Assembly (NCBI RefSeq): GCF_010731615.1 | Contig: NZ_AP022618.1 | Coordinates: 310,001 to 374,000 of the forward strand | Length of the DNA: 64,000 nucleotides | Direction of reading: 5' to 3' | DNA from: Mycolicibacterium insubricum | Lineage (GTDB): Bacteria; Actinomycetota; Actinomycetes; Mycobacteriales; Mycobacteriaceae | Shown here: in pieces, positions 25,822 to 35,160 of the stretch | How the letters are laid out: each line of letters starts with the position of its first letter | Numbering within the stretch: the stretch's first letter is position 1 | Made by a program: the position numbers and the translations under genes | The notes under the pieces: model-generated | What the model was told of the DNA's origin: nothing | What the model saw: only the letters and a program-made list of their open reading frames with translations | Database searches by the model: none

Positions 25822-26895
25822 ATGGCAAAGCAGGGAAATGTCGAGGTCCAGGTCGAACCTGAGGGAAGAATGACCCGGACGGTAGAGGTCTCGCACGCCT
25901 CTCGAGTGATCTTTCCCGCGACTGAGACCACACGGGCGATCACCAAACTCGACATGGTCGAGTACGTGGTCAAGATGGCAGACCCGCTTCTCGGCGCACT
26001 CCGCGATCGACCGACGACGCTGGAGCGCTGGCCCAATGGGGTGCAGCCCGGGATGCACGTTGGCCGAGGAAAGGACGCGGCTGGCTTCTATCAGAAGCAC
26101 CTACCTCGGTCGGTCCCCGACTACGTACAGGGCGTCGAGATCACTTTTCCTTCAGGCCGCACAGCGATCGAACTCTGCCCGACCGAACCTGCGGTGCTCG
26201 CGTGGTGCATGCAAATGGGGACGATCACGTTTCATCCATGGCCCGTCCGACGCACGCAGAATCCCGACTCCCTGGACAAGCCTGACGAGCTTCGAATCGA
26301 TCTGGATCCCCAACCTGGAATCCCGTTCGGCGAAACCGTCCGCGTCGCTCTCAAGGCTGGCAATCTGCTGAACGCCCTCGGAATGACCGGGTTCTGCAAG
26401 ACGTCCGGCGGGCGCGGCGTGCACATCTACGTACCGATCACCCCTGACTGGAGCTTCGACGACGTACGCCATGCCGCGATCGCATTCGGCAGGGAACTCG
26501 AGCAACGCGATGACGGGGTAACCACTCAGTGGTGGCGTGAGCTGCGCGGTGATCGCGTGTTCGTCGACTTCAACCAGAACTGCCGTGACCGGACAATCGC
26601 CTCGGCGTGGTCGCCGCGGGCTCGGGAGGGCGCACCGGTATCTACGCCGCTGACTTGGGACGATCTGGCTGGCCTAAGCGACCCCCGTGAGCTGAACGTG
26701 CTCACGGTCCCCAGCAGATATGAGAACAAGGGCAACCCATGGCAGGACATGGACGCGAAGCGATGCACCATCAATCCTCTTCTGGACCTCTGGAACACCA
26801 ATCCAGCCGAGATGAATTTCCCGCCTGACTACCCAAAAATGCCTGGCGAGCCAAAGCGCGTCCAGCCAAGTCGTGACGCGGATCGGCCACACTAG
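25822..26895 (+). CDS. LigD-type DNA polymerase/primase (PolDom), island copy
   Basis: 357-residue stand-alone polymerase domain of the LigD/archaeo-eukaryotic-primase superfamily. The metal-binding Asp pair is in LRIDLDPQPG, the SGGRGVHIYVP motif contacts the nucleotide triphosphate, and the third acidic residue is in VFVDFNQNCRDRTIAS. The N-terminal THLERWP-type region and C-terminal NFPPDYPKMPGEPKRVQPSR are complete. Such enzymes add ribonucleotides or fill gaps during end joining. ATG 25822 follows GAGG with 7-nt spacing. It is a divergent paralogue of the backbone polD1 truncated by this island. Confidence 0.88.
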   Translation: MAKQGNVEVQVEPEGRMTRTVEVSHASRVIFPATETTRAITKLDMVEYVVKMADPLLGALRDRPTTLERWPNGVQPGMHVGRGKDAAGFYQKHLPRSVPDYVQGVEITFPSGRTAIELCPTEPAVLAWCMQMGTITFHPWPVRRTQNPDSLDKPDELRIDLDPQPGIPFGETVRVALKAGNLLNALGMTGFCKTSGGRGVHIYVPITPDWSFDDVRHAAIAFGRELEQRDDGVTTQWWRELRGDRVFVDFNQNCRDRTIASAWSPRAREGAPVSTPLTWDDLAGLSDPRELNVLTVPSRYENKGNPWQDMDAKRCTINPLLDLWNTNPAEMNFPPDYPKMPGEPKRVQPSRDADRPH

Positions 26896-27046
26896 CCGGT
26901 CGGTCATGACGACAGAAGAAGACGCCCGCGGGGCCAGTGCGCCAAGGACCGTCGATAGCCAATAGGTGTTGCGGGCGCTTACGAGGATCGAGGCGGAGCG
27001 ACTTGTCAACCCGCTTTACGAACCGCACGAATGAGAAGATGCCTCA

Positions 27047-27844
27047 ATGTCGAGCACATCGGGTCAGCCCGTCCTGCTGGGATCCTTGCTGGCACCGTAT
27101 AAGGCCTGGCAGGAATACTCAGAAGATACCGAAGCACTCATTCATCTCACGCACGAAGGGTTCCGGCATGTGTCTCTGCGTCCGCAAACCCTGCATCTAC
27201 TGGGTTACACGGATGAAGAGATTCAGCCAGACAGGTGGAAAGCCGGTAAAGCGGAAGGCGAGATTCGGGCGGGCTTCCCTACGCTCCACGCTCATGCACT
27301 GCTCGGACTGTGGGGAGCATTTGAACGATTCGTGGAGGATACGTTTACGGCTTTGATTGTCGCGCAGCCAGAGCTCCTCGAGGGTGAGAGGTTCGCGAGG
27401 ATCAAGCTCTCCATGAGGGCTGCCCTTGCATCCGGAGAGGAACGCGCTCAGGCAGTGCTGTACGAGATCACGCGAAACACGAGCGGACCAAAAAAGCTGG
27501 GAGTGAACCAGTTTGAGGATCTACTGGACCACTTGTCACTGAGTGGAGAGGTACCCGAGAACGTGAAGGATTCAGTGTTTGCTGCTCAGCAAGTACGGCA
27601 TGTGTGGGCACACCGTGGGGGCGTAGCGGACGCCCAGTTCGTGGGGAGATACCCCACCCGGGCACAGGTCGGCGAAAAGCTCATGATCGATATAAGCGAG
27701 TTCTCGCGGTACATGCACGGGTTGCACATGTACGGATTGGTCATTGTTAACCGGTACCTGAAGGAGATCGACGAGCCCCCAGTCTTGAAAGAGTGTCGCG
27801 GCTACGAGGGCACATGGGAGAGTATCGGCCTGTCCGGCAAGTAG
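27047..27844 (+). CDS. HEPN-like domain protein
   Basis: 265-residue mostly helical protein. The segment FAAQQVRHVWAHRGGVADAQF contains an R-x4-H motif (RHVWAH) typical of HEPN ribonuclease domains. An upstream helix with LLGLWGAFERFVEDTFTALI fits the first HEPN helix pair. Related families occur in restriction and abortive-infection neighbourhoods. No antitoxin or nucleotidyltransferase partner gene is adjacent. The 27845-28088 gap has nothing recognisable. RNase function is inferred from the motif only. Confidence 0.6.
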   Translation: MSSTSGQPVLLGSLLAPYKAWQEYSEDTEALIHLTHEGFRHVSLRPQTLHLLGYTDEEIQPDRWKAGKAEGEIRAGFPTLHAHALLGLWGAFERFVEDTFTALIVAQPELLEGERFARIKLSMRAALASGEERAQAVLYEITRNTSGPKKLGVNQFEDLLDHLSLSGEVPENVKDSVFAAQQVRHVWAHRGGVADAQFVGRYPTRAQVGEKLMIDISEFSRYMHGLHMYGLVIVNRYLKEIDEPPVLKECRGYEGTWESIGLSGK

Positions 27845-28088
27845 GGGTTCTCGCCCCGGAGGCCTAGGCGCACGAACAGGCTGCGCCGCGGGCAAGCGAG
27901 GCAGGCTCGGAGTTGCGATCGCGCCTGGCCTACAAGAATCAGTCGCGAAGGACGACCGGCCTTAGCCTCAGCCCACCGCACGAATAGGCACGGCGCGTCT
28001 GCCCATCGTACACACGACCGCGCGCGACCAGGTATGACTCGGCTACTAAGGTCTCAAATTACGCGTTGAACTCAGTGTCCGGCCAAGT

Positions 28089-28553
28089 TCACGGCTTCGT
28101 TCGGACTGCCGCCTTGAGCGCCTCCAGGGCAGCGCAGAGCCGAACAACATCTGGCTGATCTTTGTCTGCGAAGAACTCACCGTCTGGCCCCTGGGGTCCG
28201 ACTTCATTGACATTCCAAGCAACGCTTTCCCATGCCTCTACGAGCCCATCGAATGCATGCGAAACTTCCACCGGCGCAACGAGATGCAGTTTCGCTCGTA
28301 TGAGGATCTCGTCCGGATGGGGTGCGTACGAGCGGCTTCCCCTGTAGTAAGGCTCGGTTGTCAGGTTGTTAACGCGGACTTCGACGTACTGCGCGTAGGT
28401 AATCGCGTCGACGTACGCCGCATACCTCCGCTCATCCAGTCGCGCCGCCTCTTCTCGCCTGCGAGTGAAATAGTTCTGCAGCCACGGCACGGCGAGGGTT
28501 CCGATGGTCGCCGTACCCAAACCGGCGATTGCGATTGCCGAGGTTGTGTCCAT
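28089..28553 (-). CDS. Membrane-anchored hypothetical protein downstream of hsdR
   Basis: 154-residue protein with one N-terminal transmembrane segment (AIAIAGLGTATIGTLAVPWL, residues ~6-25). A basic/coiled helix (NYFTRRREEAARLDERRYAAYVDAI) follows, then a helical soluble domain. It starts 15 bp after hsdR on the same strand, with GGAGG directly abutting the ATG, so it is probably cotranscribed. No enzymatic motif. Function unknown. Confidence 0.65.
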   Translation of the reverse strand: MDTTSAIAIAGLGTATIGTLAVPWLQNYFTRRREEAARLDERRYAAYVDAITYAQYVEVRVNNLTTEPYYRGSRSYAPHPDEILIRAKLHLVAPVEVSHAFDGLVEAWESVAWNVNEVGPQGPDGEFFADKDQPDVVRLCAALEALKAAVRTKP

Positions 28554-28568
28554 CCTCCGTTGTCCCCT

Positions 28569-31500
28569 TCAACGCTCGGTCGTCGCGCTCTCTGCCGACA
28601 CAACTTGGTAGAACCACTTCGCGATGTCAGAAATGAGGTGGTCCCGGCCGGGGGCGTTGGTGAAGAAGTAGTCGCTCATCTTCTCGTGCGCCCCGTGATT
28701 GTCGGCGACGGCACCGGTGACGGCATCGTCGAAGTCGGGGGATTCGATGAACTGCTTGGCGGTGTTCACCTTCGCCTGCTGAACCAGTGCTTGATTCGCC
28801 AGCAGGGTGCTCAGCAACGACTCCACAAACGATTCCTTCTGCGCCTTGGTGAAGTCCTCGGAGCCGAAGAGGTCGTTGAGCCGGTCGAGGACTTGCTGCA
28901 GCGCGACCATGGTGGGGTCCCGTTTCTCCCCAGACCCGGCGGCGGTGACACCAACCAGGCCGACGCGGGCGCTGAGGCCGATGTCGACCCTGCCGCGGTC
29001 AACTTGGGTGACTTTCTTGAGCACCACATCGGACAGGTCGATCGGCGCGGTGTAGTTGTCCGGGCGGATGACCCGTTCCAGCAGCCGCAGGTAGGTCTGT
29101 TTCTTCTCCAGCTCGGGGTCGCCGTAGTCGATGATCTGGGACATGAAGTCATAGAGCCGCACGAACGTTCCGACGTCCTTGCGGAACATGTCCAGCTCAT
29201 CGAGTGCGGCCTTGTCACCCTCGCCGCCATTGTGGATCAACGCCGCATGGTAGCAGTCGGCGAAACGCTTCTTGCCCGGGTCCACCGCGGCCCAGAGAGC
29301 GTTGTTCCCTTTGCCTTTCACATATGCGTCGGCGCACTGGTCGATCTCGGCTTGGGTGTAAATGCCGGCGGTGTCGAGCTTGGCCGACAGGTCGTGCACC
29401 AGGTTCGGGTCGGTCTCGGTTTCCAGGTACGCGTCGGTGTAGTACGGCTCGAAGGCCTCTTGGATCGCGGTGGGTTCGTTGACGAAGTCCACCACCTGGG
29501 TCATGCCCGCGTCCTTCTGCACCCCCGACGGGGTGCGGTACGTGCGGTTGAGTCGGGACAGGGTCTGCACGGCGGTGACCCCGGACAAGATCCGGTCGAC
29601 GTACATGCCGCACAGCAGCGGCTGGTCGAACCCGGTCTGGAACTTATTGGCGACGATCATGATCTGGCGGTCATCACCAGCAAACGCGGTCCGCAGATCC
29701 CGTACCCCCGGATTCATCGTCGTCTCGGAGAAGTCATCCGGCCCGGACTCCGGGTCATGCACGGTGCCGGAGAACGCGACCAGGGTGCCGTAGCCGTAGC
29801 CCTTCTTCGCGATGTAGTCGTCAATGGCGAGTTTGTAGCGGACCGCGGCCTTGCGAGAGTCGGTGACGACCATCGCCTTGGCGTGCCCATCCAGCAGCGG
29901 TGCGACGTTCTCCCGGAAGTGCTCGACCATGATCGCGGCCTTCTGCGAGATGGTCTGCGGGTTCAGCTTCACCCACCCCATCACCGCCTTGGTGGCCTGG
30001 GACTGGTCCACTTCCTCGTCGTGCTTGACGTTCTGCCCGATCTGGAACGCCAGCTTGAACGAGTGATACCCGGTGAGCACATCGAGGATGTAGCCCTCCT
30101 CGATCGCCTGCTTCATCGTGTACGCGTGAAACGGCGCCGGCGGCTCATCCGGTGAAGGCCTGCGCCCGAACAGCTCCAAGGTTTTGGCTTTTGGGGTGGC
30201 GGTGAACGCGAAGTAGGAGATGTTCGCCGACGCCGCACGCTCAGTCGCCTCCGCGGCCAGCACCGCCTCCACATCGATCTCCCCGCCATCATCGATGACT
30301 TTCAGTTCCTCGGCGGTCAAGACGGCCTTGAGCTTGGAGGCGGTCTGCCCGGACTGCGAGGAGTGCGCCTCATCAGCGATAACCGCGAACGTTTTCCCCT
30401 TCAGCCCCTTGTTCTTCCGGATCTCCTCCATCGCGAACGGGAACGTCTGAATCGTGACGACGATGATCAACTTGCCGGCCGTCAACGCCTCCGCCAGCAG
30501 CCCCGACTTCGAGCCGCCGGCTTTGGCGGCCTCATCCCGGTCGATCGCGACGACGATGCCGGCGTCGTTGTCGACCTGCTTAATCGCATCCTGCAGCTGG
30601 GCATCCAACACATTGCGGTCGGTCACCACGATCACCGAGTCGAAGACCTTCTCATCACCGACCTGCAGCCTGGCCATCCGGTGCGCGGCCCAGGCGATCG
30701 AATCGGTCTTCCCAGAGCCGGCCGAATGCTGGATCAAATACCGCTTCCCCACCCCCTCGTCGGTGACCGCTGCGGTGAGGTTGCTGACGGCCTCCCACTG
30801 ATGAAAACGCGGGAACCGCAGCGTCGCCGACTTACTCGTCATCCCGCTGATCGGATCGGTGCGCGTCTCGTGCTTGATGTACATCAGCCGGCCCAGGATG
30901 TTCAGCCACGCGTCACGCTGCCACACCCGCTCCCACAAATACGACGTCCGAGAACCATTCGGGTTGACCGGGTTGCCCGCACCGCCATCCTCACTGCCGC
31001 GGTTGAACGGCAGGAAATGCGTCTTCTCCCCCGCCAGCCGGGTCGTCATCCACACCTCATCGTTGGACACCGCGAAATGCACCAACGCCCGCGCCCCCGA
31101 AACGAACAACGGTTGCACCACACCAGTGGCGGGGTCCTTCGGCAGCCGGGTCGTCTTGTACTGGGTGATCGCGTCCGCGACCGTCTGGGTGAAATCCGTC
31201 TTCAGCTCCGCCGTCGCGACCGGCAGGCCGTTGACGAAGAACACCAGATCCACCGACCGCTGATCGGAGGTGGAGAAATGGACCTGGCGCATCACCCGCA
31301 ACCGCACCGCCACATAGTCAGCGTTGCGCTTGACGTTCAGCGTCGACTCCGGCTTGAACACACACATCTGAAACTTCGCCGCCAGATGCGAAAACCCCTT
31401 GCGGAGCAAATTCAGGGTTCCGCCACCGCTATCCAACGGAGTGTCAAGGACTTTCACGACCCGGTCCAGCAGCTGGGCCTGCTGCTTTGCGATGTCCTTC

Positions 31501-31685
31501 GACCCGGGCTTGACCACCTTCTCCAACTGCTCCGGCTGCGTATCGGCCAACCAACCCAGCACATCCTCCGGAAACAGGGCCCGCTCACGGTCATAGCCGG
31601 CGTCGTTCGGGGAGTACAACCAACCGTGCGCTGCCAGGTGCTCAGCGATCTCCCGCTCGAACTCCACCTCGTTGTGCTGCGCCAC
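28569..31685 (-). CDS. hsdR: Type I restriction enzyme R subunit (HsdR)
   Basis: 1038-residue restriction/translocase subunit. The N-terminal PD-(D/E)xK nuclease shows Asp146 (RSVDLVFFVNG) and Glu160-x-Lys162 (ATAELKTDF). The SF2 motor has Walker A (IQHSAGSGKTDSIAW), DEAH box (IADEAHSSQSG), YFAFTATPK, and motif VI region (ALCGMYVDRIL / TLSRLNRTY). Full length. GTG 31685 is chosen because TAACGT lies 7 nt upstream and the protein then begins VAQHNEVEFERE as in relatives. hsdR is separated from hsdS by a divergent ATPase gene, so it has its own promoter. Confidence 0.93.
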   Translation of the reverse strand: MAQHNEVEFEREIAEHLAAHGWLYSPNDAGYDRERALFPEDVLGWLADTQPEQLEKVVKPGSKDIAKQQAQLLDRVVKVLDTPLDSGGGTLNLLRKGFSHLAAKFQMCVFKPESTLNVKRNADYVAVRLRVMRQVHFSTSDQRSVDLVFFVNGLPVATAELKTDFTQTVADAITQYKTTRLPKDPATGVVQPLFVSGARALVHFAVSNDEVWMTTRLAGEKTHFLPFNRGSEDGGAGNPVNPNGSRTSYLWERVWQRDAWLNILGRLMYIKHETRTDPISGMTSKSATLRFPRFHQWEAVSNLTAAVTDEGVGKRYLIQHSAGSGKTDSIAWAAHRMARLQVGDEKVFDSVIVVTDRNVLDAQLQDAIKQVDNDAGIVVAIDRDEAAKAGGSKSGLLAEALTAGKLIIVVTIQTFPFAMEEIRKNKGLKGKTFAVIADEAHSSQSGQTASKLKAVLTAEELKVIDDGGEIDVEAVLAAEATERAASANISYFAFTATPKAKTLELFGRRPSPDEPPAPFHAYTMKQAIEEGYILDVLTGYHSFKLAFQIGQNVKHDEEVDQSQATKAVMGWVKLNPQTISQKAAIMVEHFRENVAPLLDGHAKAMVVTDSRKAAVRYKLAIDDYIAKKGYGYGTLVAFSGTVHDPESGPDDFSETTMNPGVRDLRTAFAGDDRQIMIVANKFQTGFDQPLLCGMYVDRILSGVTAVQTLSRLNRTYRTPSGVQKDAGMTQVVDFVNEPTAIQEAFEPYYTDAYLETETDPNLVHDLSAKLDTAGIYTQAEIDQCADAYVKGKGNNALWAAVDPGKKRFADCYHAALIHNGGEGDKAALDELDMFRKDVGTFVRLYDFMSQIIDYGDPELEKKQTYLRLLERVIRPDNYTAPIDLSDVVLKKVTQVDRGRVDIGLSARVGLVGVTAAGSGEKRDPTMVALQQVLDRLNDLFGSEDFTKAQKESFVESLLSTLLANQALVQQAKVNTAKQFIESPDFDDAVTGAVADNHGAHEKMSDYFFTNAPGRDHLISDIAKWFYQVVSAESATTER

Positions 31686-31692
31686 GGTGCGA

Positions 31693-31698
31693 ACGTTA
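31693..31698 (-). promoter_or_regulatory. -10 element for leaderless hsdR
   Basis: TAACGT on the minus strand, exactly 7 nt before GTG 31685. Confidence 0.5.
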
Positions 31699-31810
31699 TC
31701 CCAGGTGAGCACGGGGCCGCGGCAACGCAGCACGGTGAAACTGACTGGTCTAACAACCCGGTGGAGCCTCCCGCGCCGCGTTGTTGACGACAGTTGGAGC
31801 TCAAAGGCGA

Positions 31811-32005
31811 TTAGTTGAGGAAGTGGCCAGGTTAGTTGACTTACGACGTCCGAGGAGGTTGACAGTTGAGGAACGCGAGCATGGCGGCACCTAGCAGTCG
31901 TCCATTCGATAACACGTTCGAGTCACGCGGTTTCGCAGCGGCGCCACTGGCGGTCATAGTATGAGCAAAACGGCCCTTAGTTGACGCACATGCCCGTTTA
32001 GTTGA
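31811..32005. promoter_or_regulatory. Two pairs of TTAGTTGA direct repeats
   Basis: TTAGTTGA occurs at 31811, 31832, 31977 and 31998. Each pair has exactly 21-bp spacing (two helical turns), and a degenerate AGTTGAGGAA lies at 31864. Pair 2 is 32-60 bp before the ATPase start; pair 1 is about 126-154 bp before the divergent hsdR start. The arrangement looks like operator half-sites of a regulator. Confidence 0.55.
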
Positions 32006-32036
32006 AGATGGGCGCTCCCTATGTTGAACTTGTCTG

Positions 32037-32227
32037 GTGACGCTGCCGTTCGATAACGACTCCCTATCGCTTGCCGCGCAGGAGGCGATACTCCACACGA
32101 TCTTCAGGCCATCCGCGCCGACAGAAGACCGTGACATGTTCAAGGGCAGAACCGCTGAGCTTGGCGGTGTCATGAGCGCTGTCCAACAGCTTGGGCAGCA
32201 TGTGATCGTCTACGGGGAACGCGGGGT
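32037..32227 (+). pseudogene. AAA-type ATPase, 5' part (split by IS3-family element)
   Basis: GTG 32037 opens VTLPFDNDSLSLAAQEAILH, then FKGRTAELGGVMSAVQQLGQ, and ends VIVYGERGV, the first half of a Walker A motif. The remaining GKTSL half lies 1.56 kb downstream (33783-34864), past the IS. Without the insertion the gene would encode about 424 residues. It is divergent from hsdR. As it stands no functional ATPase can be made. Confidence 0.8.
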
Positions 32228-32346
32228 CCCTGCATGTCAAGGTGAGTTGAGTCCAGTGGTTCATAGCAACCCGCCTGCAGGGCGAGATACGGATCAACCC
32301 GAAGATGACGATTTCCAGCCTGGCTTCCGCCGGGGAGAATGCGCAC

Positions 32347-32739
32347 ATGGATTCAACACGTCCACGTGCTGGTGGCCCGCAGCGGCGGCGCTCGTTTAGC
32401 CCGGCCGACAAGCTCGCGCACCTGGCCGCCTACGAACAGGCCTGCGAGACCAATGATGGCGGTGGTTACCTGCGCCGTGAGGGCCTGTACTCCTCGCTGA
32501 TCAGCGAATGGCGCAAACAGCGCGATGCCGGCGTCCTGGACGGCAAGCCGGCCGGGGCGAAGGTCGGGCGACTCACTGCCGAGCAGGTTGAGATCGCCCG
32601 GCTCAAACGCGAACTCGATAAGACGAACAAGCGGCTGACGACCACCGAGGCGGCCTTGGAGATCATGGGAAAAGCACACGCGCTCTTGGAGAGTCTCTCC
32701 GAGAGCGCGGAGCCGGACAACAAGCCGACGAAGCGCTGA
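32347..32739 (+). CDS. IS3-family transposase OrfA
   Basis: 130-residue DNA-binding subunit. The helix-turn-helix region is SFSPADKLAHLAAYEQACET...GGYLRREGLYSSLISEWR. A leucine-zipper-like coiled coil follows (VEIARLKRELDKTNKRLTTTEAALEIM). Its stop overlaps the orfB start (TGATG), so orfB is translated by coupling rather than by the programmed frameshift common in this family. Start ATG 32347. Confidence 0.85.
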   Translation: MDSTRPRAGGPQRRRSFSPADKLAHLAAYEQACETNDGGGYLRREGLYSSLISEWRKQRDAGVLDGKPAGAKVGRLTAEQVEIARLKRELDKTNKRLTTTEAALEIMGKAHALLESLSESAEPDNKPTKR

Positions 32740-33749
32740 TGGACGCCTGGAATGAGCTACGCACCCACGGGGTCAGCACCCGGGTTGCGGCGGTGTTGAC
32801 CGGCATGCACCGCTCGACGGCGTTGCGGCGGGCCAAGCCGGCTCCGGCGCCGCGCGATCCGGTGGCGCGGGTGCCGGTCAACAAGCTCACGACCGCTGAA
32901 TGCGCGCGGGTCCTCGACGAGCTCAACAGCGCCCGGTTCGTCGACACCACCCCGATGCAGGTGTGGGCCACGCTGCTCGACGAGGACACCTACCTGTGCT
33001 CGATCTCGACGATGTATCGCATTCTGGGCGCCCACAAGCAGGTCAAAGAGCGACGTCGGCTGGCTCGCCACCGCAAGGCGGTCTGCCCGGAGTTGGTGGC
33101 GACTGCACCGCGGCAGGTGTACTCATGGGACATCACCAAACTGGCCGGCCCGGTCAAAGGCGTCTACTACGACGCCTACGTGATGATCGACATCTACTCG
33201 CGTTACATCGTCGGCGTGCACGTGCATGCCCGCGAATGCGGGGTGCTGGCCAAGGAGCTGATGGAGCAGATCTTCGGCACCTACGGCATCCCGCACGTCG
33301 TGCACGCCGACCGGGGCACCTCGATGACCAGCAACAGCGTCGCCGGCCTGCTCGCGGAGCTGGGAGTGACCCGTTCGCATTCGCGACCCAAGGTCTCCAA
33401 TGACAATCCCTACAGCGAGTCGTGGTTCAAGACCCTTAAGTACGCGCCGACATTCCCAGATCGCTTTGAATCCATCCACCACGCAAGAGATTTCATGGAC
33501 TCCTTCGTGGCCTGGTACAACCACGAACACCATCACAGCAGCATCGGTCTACACACCCCCGCAGACGTGTTCTACGGCCTGGCCGCCGTCAAGGACACCC
33601 AGCGACGGATCGTGCTCGCCGACGCCCGAGCACGCCACCCGCAGCGGTTCGGTCGCGATCACGCACCCAAGATCATCGACCTACCCGAGGCGGCCGCGAT
33701 CAACCCACCCAAACCAACCGAACAGGAGGACCAGACGGCAGCCGCATAA
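32739..33749 (+). CDS. IS3-family transposase OrfB (DDE integrase core)
   Basis: 336-residue transposase. The rve/DDE catalytic triad is visible as Asp in VYSWDITKLAG, Asp in VVHADRGTSMTSN, and Glu in NPYSESWFKTLK. The N-terminal HTH_21-like region (STMYRILGAHKQVKERR) precedes it. Full length and apparently intact, so the element may still be active. It lies within the ATPase gene. Confidence 0.9.
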   Translation: MDAWNELRTHGVSTRVAAVLTGMHRSTALRRAKPAPAPRDPVARVPVNKLTTAECARVLDELNSARFVDTTPMQVWATLLDEDTYLCSISTMYRILGAHKQVKERRRLARHRKAVCPELVATAPRQVYSWDITKLAGPVKGVYYDAYVMIDIYSRYIVGVHVHARECGVLAKELMEQIFGTYGIPHVVHADRGTSMTSNSVAGLLAELGVTRSHSRPKVSNDNPYSESWFKTLKYAPTFPDRFESIHHARDFMDSFVAWYNHEHHHSSIGLHTPADVFYGLAAVKDTQRRIVLADARARHPQRFGRDHAPKIIDLPEAAAINPPKPTEQEDQTAAA

Positions 33750-33782
33750 CACCCGTTGGACTCAAACATCTTGACAAATTCC

Positions 33783-34864
33783 GGGTAGGCAAGACATCGC
33801 TGGCCTACATGGCCCGCGACGCCTTTTACCAGGCGTCCGCCAACTCAGGCGTCGCGATACGGCTTCCCTGCGGGAAAGACGACGACTTCGCCTCAGTGTG
33901 GAAGATGCTGACCCCCCACCTCCAGTCGTACCTGGACCTCGCTCCAGCGGACGTCACCGAACGGCTTCAGGCAGCGGTGGACAAATACGAAGACATCGTC
34001 GAGATGGCCGACGCGGTGACGCCGGATTGTGTGGCGCGCGGCCTCAAGGTACTGGCCAACTCCGTGCCTTTGGTGGTGATCCTGGACGAGTTCGACCGGA
34101 TCGGAGCCTGGGACGACACCGTCTTGTTCGCAGATCTGATCAAGATGTTGTCCGACGACCTCGTCAAGTGCACGGTCTTCATCGTCGGCGTCGCCGACAA
34201 TGTCGCGGGACTACTCGCCGGCCACGCCTCGATCGACCGCGCACTGCGCCAGGTTCATATGCCGCGCATGCGCCCCGAAGAGCTCCACGATGTTGTCGTC
34301 GGCGGATTCGACCGGCTAGAGACGCTGAGCGGGGTACGCATAACGCTCTCACCTGGAGCTATCAACGCGATTGTCAAACTATCGCAGGGCTTCCCGTACT
34401 ACACCCACCTGCTGGCTGGATCAATCGGCGAACTTGCGCTCCGCAGCAAGAAGTATAACGTGACTGAGTACGACGTGTTCGCGGCATTGGTACGAGCAAC
34501 CAGCGAAGCCGCTCACAGCATTCGCGTTGCATACACCGACGCGGTCGCATCCGTTAAACCTGCTCAGTTTGGTCTAACTCTGCTGGCCTGTGCGCTCGCT
34601 GAAGTCGACGAGCTAGGCTTCTTCGCGCCTGCTAACCTGCGTGAGCCCCTCTCCGAGCTCTCGGGCAAGGTGCGGACCACCCCAAGTTATCTAGCGCACC
34701 TTAAGAGGTTCGCTGATGCTCCGCTCTACATCCTCGATACCCGCGGCGAGGGCCGGAAATCTCGCTACAGGTTTCACGACCCGCTGATGAAGCCCTTCGT
34801 AATGATGAAAGGTCTCAACGACGGCATCATCAAGTTCCCCATGCCAGACGACTCCGAAAGCTAG
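33783..34864 (+). pseudogene. AAA-type ATPase, 3' part (split by IS3-family element)
   Basis: About 360 codons following the IS. They begin VGKTSLAYMARDAFYQ (second half of Walker A), then Walker B VVILDEFDRIG, a sensor-like CTVFIVGVADN, and an ORC/Cdc6-like arrangement with a C-terminal helical region ending in a winged-helix-like segment (YRFHDPLMKPFVMM). An internal ATG at 33809 could give a truncated protein lacking the P-loop lysine. It sits between hsdS and hsdR but on the opposite strand. Confidence 0.8.
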
Positions 34865-34878
34865 GTGCCGTCCTAGCT
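34859..34878 (+). terminator. Stem-loop at the ATPase stop codon
   Basis: AGCTAGG-TGCCGT-CCTAGCT, a 7-bp stem including the TAG stop, with no T-tract. The following 34879-35160 region between convergent genes holds no gene I can support; a short minus-strand frame (KIPELCRELEVRLLDVSS) there has no start codon or known family. Confidence 0.35.
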
Positions 34879-35160
34879 TGCGTAGCTCCCTATTTGAGAG
34901 CGAGTTGGCGTTGAACTCCAGTGCGGCCTCAAACTCAATGAGCAGGCCATCGCCGCCGATGTCAACGTCGTGGTTCACCGCGGAACTGGATACGTCCAGG
35001 AGTCGGACTTCCAGCTCGCGGCACAACTCCGGTATCTTTCTTGCTCGCGCTTCGACTCAGCTATCGCTTGCACTGCCCTCACCGCCCCCCGGATCTTCTG
35101 CCCGACCGGCCAAAGGAGCGAGCTCGACTTGGCAGCGAGGGTGGCCCCCGCAGGAGACTG

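Larger units (their letters stand above)
32228..33782 (+). mobile_element. IS3-family insertion sequence
   Basis: About 1.55 kb carrying two overlapping transposase ORFs. Imperfect inverted repeats begin TGTCAAGGTG near 32235 and, on the opposite strand, TGTCAAGATG near 33777; both continue to TTGAGTCCA. The exact ends are uncertain by several bases. Joining the flanking GGGT copies (32224-32227 and 33783-33786) restores the ATPase frame GERGVGKTSL, consistent with a 4-bp target duplication. Confidence 0.85.

Noticed and set aside
26674-27028. Minus-strand ORFs opposite the end of the island polymerase
   Set aside because: They mostly overlap a confident gene in antisense and show no family signature. 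The non-overlapping part is short and has no ribosome site.
34691-35055. Minus-strand ORF between the ATPase and hsdS (LCRELEVRLLDVSS...)
   Set aside because: It overlaps the ATPase 3' end in antisense, lacks a good start and ribosome site, and no family is recognised.
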